From NCBI RefSeq assembly GCF_019649055.1, contig NW_026570421.1:62001-126000 (forward strand): DNA of 64,000 nt, given 5' to 3'. Shown here in pieces: positions 60,578 through 64,000 of the stretch (positions within the stretch are counted from its first letter, which is position 1; the number at the start of each line of letters is the position of its first letter). The position numbers and the translations under genes were made by a program. The stretch comes from Paramacrobiotus metropolitanus (Eukaryota; Tardigrada; Eutardigrada; Parachela; Macrobiotidae). The notes under the pieces are model-generated. The model did not search any database and was not told the DNA's origin. It saw nothing but the letters and a program-made list of their open reading frames with translations.

Positions 60578-61116
60578 CTGTTGGCGAAGATCAAGATATT
60601 TGTGCTTGAACTTGAGTCAACCAGGTAGGCGGCGGTATGGGCGGCTGTCGTGGGCACAGAGTAGTCTACTCTAATACAGCATGTAAAAGATTCGCGAAGT
60701 ACATTCACAAAAAAATGTGCATCTTTTCGGAAAGGAGTACGTTTTTAAACATAATTACTGACACTTAACTGCCAAATGTTAGGCGTTTTGGGGGTTTAAA
60801 GAAGGGTCTATCGACACAAAGTGAAATTAATAACATGCTTTGTACAGGCTACTCCGGGCGATCGATCGCCGTGCTGTGTAGGTAAACGCCTATTTCCAGT
60901 GGACACTGGCGCACGAGCCGCACACACAACCATCACTGAAGTACTGTGTTATTGATTTTGCGTCTGCGGTTACAGGGATACATATAGAATGATTCAACAG
61001 GCCAGCCAGCGTATAATCAGTTATTAGACTGCTTCTATTAGGACTCCTGTGCAGACTGACACCAGCTAGTTAGTGAAATATGTTTTGCGGTGTTTCGGGA
61101 TTCTGTTGACGTGTCC
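60578..61116. other. intergenic, nothing recognised
   Basis: About 540 bp upstream of the best-preserved membrane-protein gene; should contain its promoter but no clear TATA box is seen. Confidence 0.45.
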
Positions 61117-62032
61117 ATGAAAACTCTAGCAGAAATAGCCTTATGCGCCTACTGTACCTCACTGCCCCGAATAATCTCTGCCACAATGAATAGGCAGGAG
61201 ACGATCACGAAGCGGTTGTACTATCATCTGGATCACCGGGAAGCGAATACTCGAAATAGACCCCGCGCGCATCTTATGGTGACCGAAGATACATGGCGGC
61301 GAGTGCTGGCGATTAACTGCCTTGTCACCGGAATTCTCTGCCTGACACTGCTAAGATTCATTGTCATGACGGCTATCACTCTCCTGGCAAAGGAGTTTGA
61401 ATTCCCTGACAAAGTAAGGAAATCACAGATGAACAGCATAATAAACTTTTTTCTTCCTTCCCAACTTGTACAGTATATATTAATTCAAACTTTTGCAGTC
61501 GGAATGGAAACGTCGATTATTACAAACGTCTTTTGTTCTGTTCTTTATACTTCCTCCCGGCTACTACCTGCCAGGCTCTGTTTACGCCGTAGTACAAGCT
61601 ATCCGTTTGGCGGTTCGGGTGAAGGCATTCCGCTTTGGTAATGCTTCTTGTTCGAATGGGGATGCCTTCACACCGGCTTGCGTAACATGGTTAAAAATGT
61701 GCCACAAGCTGCACAGTATCGTCAAAGTCAACAATGCCGCGCCGCTGTTCCAGATATACTGTCATATTACCACCACTGCACTTTTTCATACCGTGGGAGT
61801 GTACTTTGCAACACAAAGCCGAATATTCTTTCCCATCCTGATTGGGGAAAGCTTCGTTTTTGTTTTGGGTTGCTATTGTAATCGGCAAACACAGCGACTG
61901 CAAGCTGCTATCCTGGATGAGTGGCGGCGTCAGAATACGGATCACAACACGTCCGAAGGTGTTCTACCGGTGGAGGTCTTACGGCAGCTGCTTTCCATGC
62001 CTAGACATGTTCAACGGGCACCGTATCTGTAA
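61117..62032 (+). CDS. multi-pass membrane protein, best family copy
   Basis: Two exons, 61117-61413 and 61499-62032; donor aaa|gtaagg, acceptor ttgcag|tcgg, phase 0, 85-bp intron; 276 residues. Hydrophobic segments: LAINCLVTGILCLTLLRFIV, SFVLFFILPPGYYLPGSVYA, FQIYCHITTTALFHTVGVYF and FFPILIGESFVFVLGCY, so at least four membrane spans. Between the second and third lies a hydrophilic loop with WLKMCHKLHSIVKVNNAAPL. The C-terminus is hydrophilic with LPVEVLRQLL. Local tandem copies and decay suggest a fast-evolving family; chemoreceptor-like function is a guess. Confidence 0.65.
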
Positions 62033-62842
62033 ATGCGTCTGCAATTTGCCGATCGTATGGTGCTAAAGTGGTATCGGTCTCGAGTTGTGGTATGCAATAT
62101 GACTGATGATTCGGAATGATCTACCAGCTGGTACCTAAATACGGATCTACGCAGGGATTTAATAATAAATTTAACAGACAGTCTGCACTAACAACACGCG
62201 ACCCAGTGCACATAAATCGTGGAACTGAACAGAGAGGCCGTAATTCGCGGAATATGCGTTAAGGTGGAACCTTTAAGTTTTTTTATTTATGTGCATTTAG
62301 TACTGGCCTACGATGCTGGAAGTTGCCGGTTATGTGAACCGAAAGTTTAGCGCTTTTTTAGTTCTGATATCTATTTCAGCGATCGTCCATCTGCTTATTT
62401 TGTAAGAAACGTTTTCAGTGATGCACGTAAAGAATACGTTCGATCTTAAACATGATCAATCCTTTTCATAACATTCTTTAACGCAGTTTTGGCCCAGTTT
62501 TTTTTCTGCTTTAATTCTAAACCGGGGTCTTGTGTTTCGTTCAAAGCTTTCCATTAATCGTTAAAGCGAGTGGTGAATAGAACCCACTCTGGTGCCGTTG
62601 GCATCGTTTTTTTTAACTCGATTCGGGTCGTGGATTTTGCACATCCGATTTTGAATAAAAAGTAATGGGATATGAAATATTACGAAAACATAGAAATTTT
62701 CACCTATTACACAACAGGAAGCCACCAATTATTACAGTAGAAAAACGAGACGCAATAAAAAGGACAATTCAGAGCTGAGAGCGAAATTGATTGCAGGGTG
62801 CATCATCCCAAGGCTAATTCGCACAGCCGATACTGCATCAGT
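62033..62842. other. intergenic, nothing recognised
   Basis: About 810 bp of AT-rich DNA with no gene or clear repeat. Confidence 0.45.
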
Positions 62843-63118
62843 TTACGAATACACAATGACGTCATCGTATAGTCTGGCCGCTTGTATAAGGAGCTGCCGT
62901 ATGTGTTGTGGCGTTGGTAGATCGTCCCGGTTCGACTCATTACTGCCGACATGATGGCGATACCATGCATGCAGAATAGCTGCATTCAGTGCGGGTAGGC
63001 GGCGTTGGCAATAACTGCCTAGGAGATACACGATACTTTCCAGAATCAGAACGGGGAAAGGATGCGGTTCTGTGCTGCGAACCATACCCCCGGCAACTGG
63101 TGTAGAAGGGCAAAGGAT
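62843..63118 (-). pseudogene. membrane-protein family, C-terminal fragment
   Basis: Minus-strand frame with FPVLILESIVYLLGSYCQ, LNAAILHAWYRHHVG and LLIQAARLYDDVIVYS, closely matching the end of the copy at 13182-13718. No upstream exon remains; a minisatellite adjoins its broken 5' side. Confidence 0.7.
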
Positions 63119-63315
63119 GCTAGCCAAAAGGCGTGAAGTAGCGGCGTGAGGCGGCCGAAGGTAAGGACGTCGTTCAACTAAGGACATTTCGGCGGCGTGA
63201 AGGCGTGAAGTAGCGGCGTGAGGCGGCCGAAGGTAAGGACATTTCGGCATGAGGGCATTTCGGCATGAGGACATTTCGGCATGTGGACATTTCGGCATAC
63301 GGACATTTCTGCATA
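63118..63315 (+). repeat. minisatellite (ggacatttcggcat and a longer GC-rich unit)
   Basis: A ~55-bp GC-rich unit (ggcgtgaagtagcggcgtga...) occurs twice, followed by five tandem copies of a 14-17-base word ending acatttcggcat. Its open frames reflect the repeat, not a gene. Confidence 0.85.
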
Positions 63316-63454
63316 ATACTGTTGTTTTCTAACCTTTTCTGTTTAAATTCGCTTTATTCAGCCTGCGTACTAGCGTCACTAAAATGATTGCTATAAACAT
63401 ATGAAAAAGCCATCCCAGTTTTTCATGTCTCCTTTGTATTGTTAGATCTGCGTA

Positions 63455-63690
63455 TTCTTAGATCTTCTTAGGTTTTCTAGGCTTTCTTAGGCTTTCTTAT
63501 GTTTCTTAGGTTTCTTAGGTTTCTTAGGTTTCTTAGGTTTCTTAGGTTTCTTAGGTTTCTTAGGTTTCTTAGGTTTCTTAGGTTTCTTAGGTTTCTTAAG
63601 TTTCTTAGGTTTCTTAGGTTTCTTAGGTTTCTTAGGCTTTCATAGGTTTAATTAGGTTTTTTAGGTTTTCTTTGGTTTCTTAGGATCTTT
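63455..63690 (+). repeat. 9-bp minisatellite TTTCTTAGG
   Basis: About 17 near-perfect copies of TTTCTTAGG, with decayed variants on both sides, grading into T-rich DNA to the window end. Not a gene. Confidence 0.95.
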
Positions 63691-64000
63691 AGGTTTAAAT
63701 ATACTTTTAATTCTCCTTGGTTTTTCTGAAGTTCCTTAGTTTTTTCAAATCCTTGCATTTTTACATACGATTTTTTAAGTCTTCTACTGCATCTTATGTC
63801 TTCCTGCATTCCATTATTTTTATAAGGCTTTTTGTTTTTGCATGTTTGGCATGTTTTGGTTTGCTAGGTTTTAGGATTTTTACTTTCTCAATTTTTTGAA
63901 ATTCTATGCGTTTTCGCTTCACTTTCTTAGACTGAGTGCAATTCGTTGGCATATTATAGGTTTCTTACCATGGTCATCATTTTATTAACAGAAGCCAGTT

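Noticed and set aside
63455-63690. TTTCTTAGG array as a telomere
   Set aside because: It contains TTAGG but the unit is 9 bp, internal and degenerate at both ends, followed by unrelated DNA. A minisatellite explains it.

Overview
The window is animal genomic DNA. It holds spliced genes with GC-rich exons in AT-rich introns, a cyclic-nucleotide phosphodiesterase of the PDE7 type, tRNA-derived repeats, and a local family of multi-pass membrane proteins. An invertebrate with short introns fits, but nothing here fixes the species. Most of the window is mobile DNA, in three nested layers.

Layer 1, host: the 3' exons of a PDE7-like gene (450-5425, + strand) are followed by gene-poor DNA (5.4-9.1 kb). 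Then comes a decayed cluster of paralogous membrane proteins (9.1-15.1 kb and 59.7-63.1 kb) with a LINE-ORF1-like remnant (10.4-11.4 kb). The right edge is minisatellite.

Layer 2, giant LTR retroelement: two 572-bp LTRs (15122-15693 and 59151-59722), differing by eye at one base and flanked by the 4-bp target duplication GCTG, split one membrane-protein gene. Without the inner insertion this Ty3/Gypsy-type element is about 23.1 kb. It has a tRNA-Lys-like primer binding site, a leader packed with covarying hairpins, a very long Gag-protease ORF with an N-terminal coiled coil, then RT, RNase H and integrase, with three separate copies of the integrase HHCC zinc domain. About 10 kb of accessory DNA follows pol: unknown + strand ORFs, an intron-containing gene on the opposite strand, and an array of 11 tRNA-like (A-box/B-box) units in a ~750-bp higher-order repeat that also carries copies of the element's own LTR/PBS junction. 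The coding region has an 80-bp duplication and two frameshifts.

Layer 3, Polinton/Maverick: a complete 21,494-bp element (26143-47636) lies inside the integrase gene. It has ~190-bp terminal inverted repeats beginning AG and a perfect 6-bp target duplication TTTGTC. All its genes are on the + strand. They include a protein-primed DNA polymerase B with short introns and a tightly overlapping morphogenesis cluster (packaging ATPase, small virion proteins, integrase with chromodomain, penton-like and hexon-like capsid proteins, adenain-type protease, two small membrane proteins). Accessory genes are unusual: a TATA-binding-protein homologue, a BIR/IAP-type protein, and five small paralogues that may have a PC4-like ssDNA-binding fold. 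Three intergenic long hairpins with compensatory changes look like a repeated structured RNA or DNA element.

The most novel signals are the tRNA-like array with primer-site mimics inside a giant LTR element, the antisense spliced gene, the tripled HHCC domain, the Polinton TBP homologue, and the two covarying hairpin sets.
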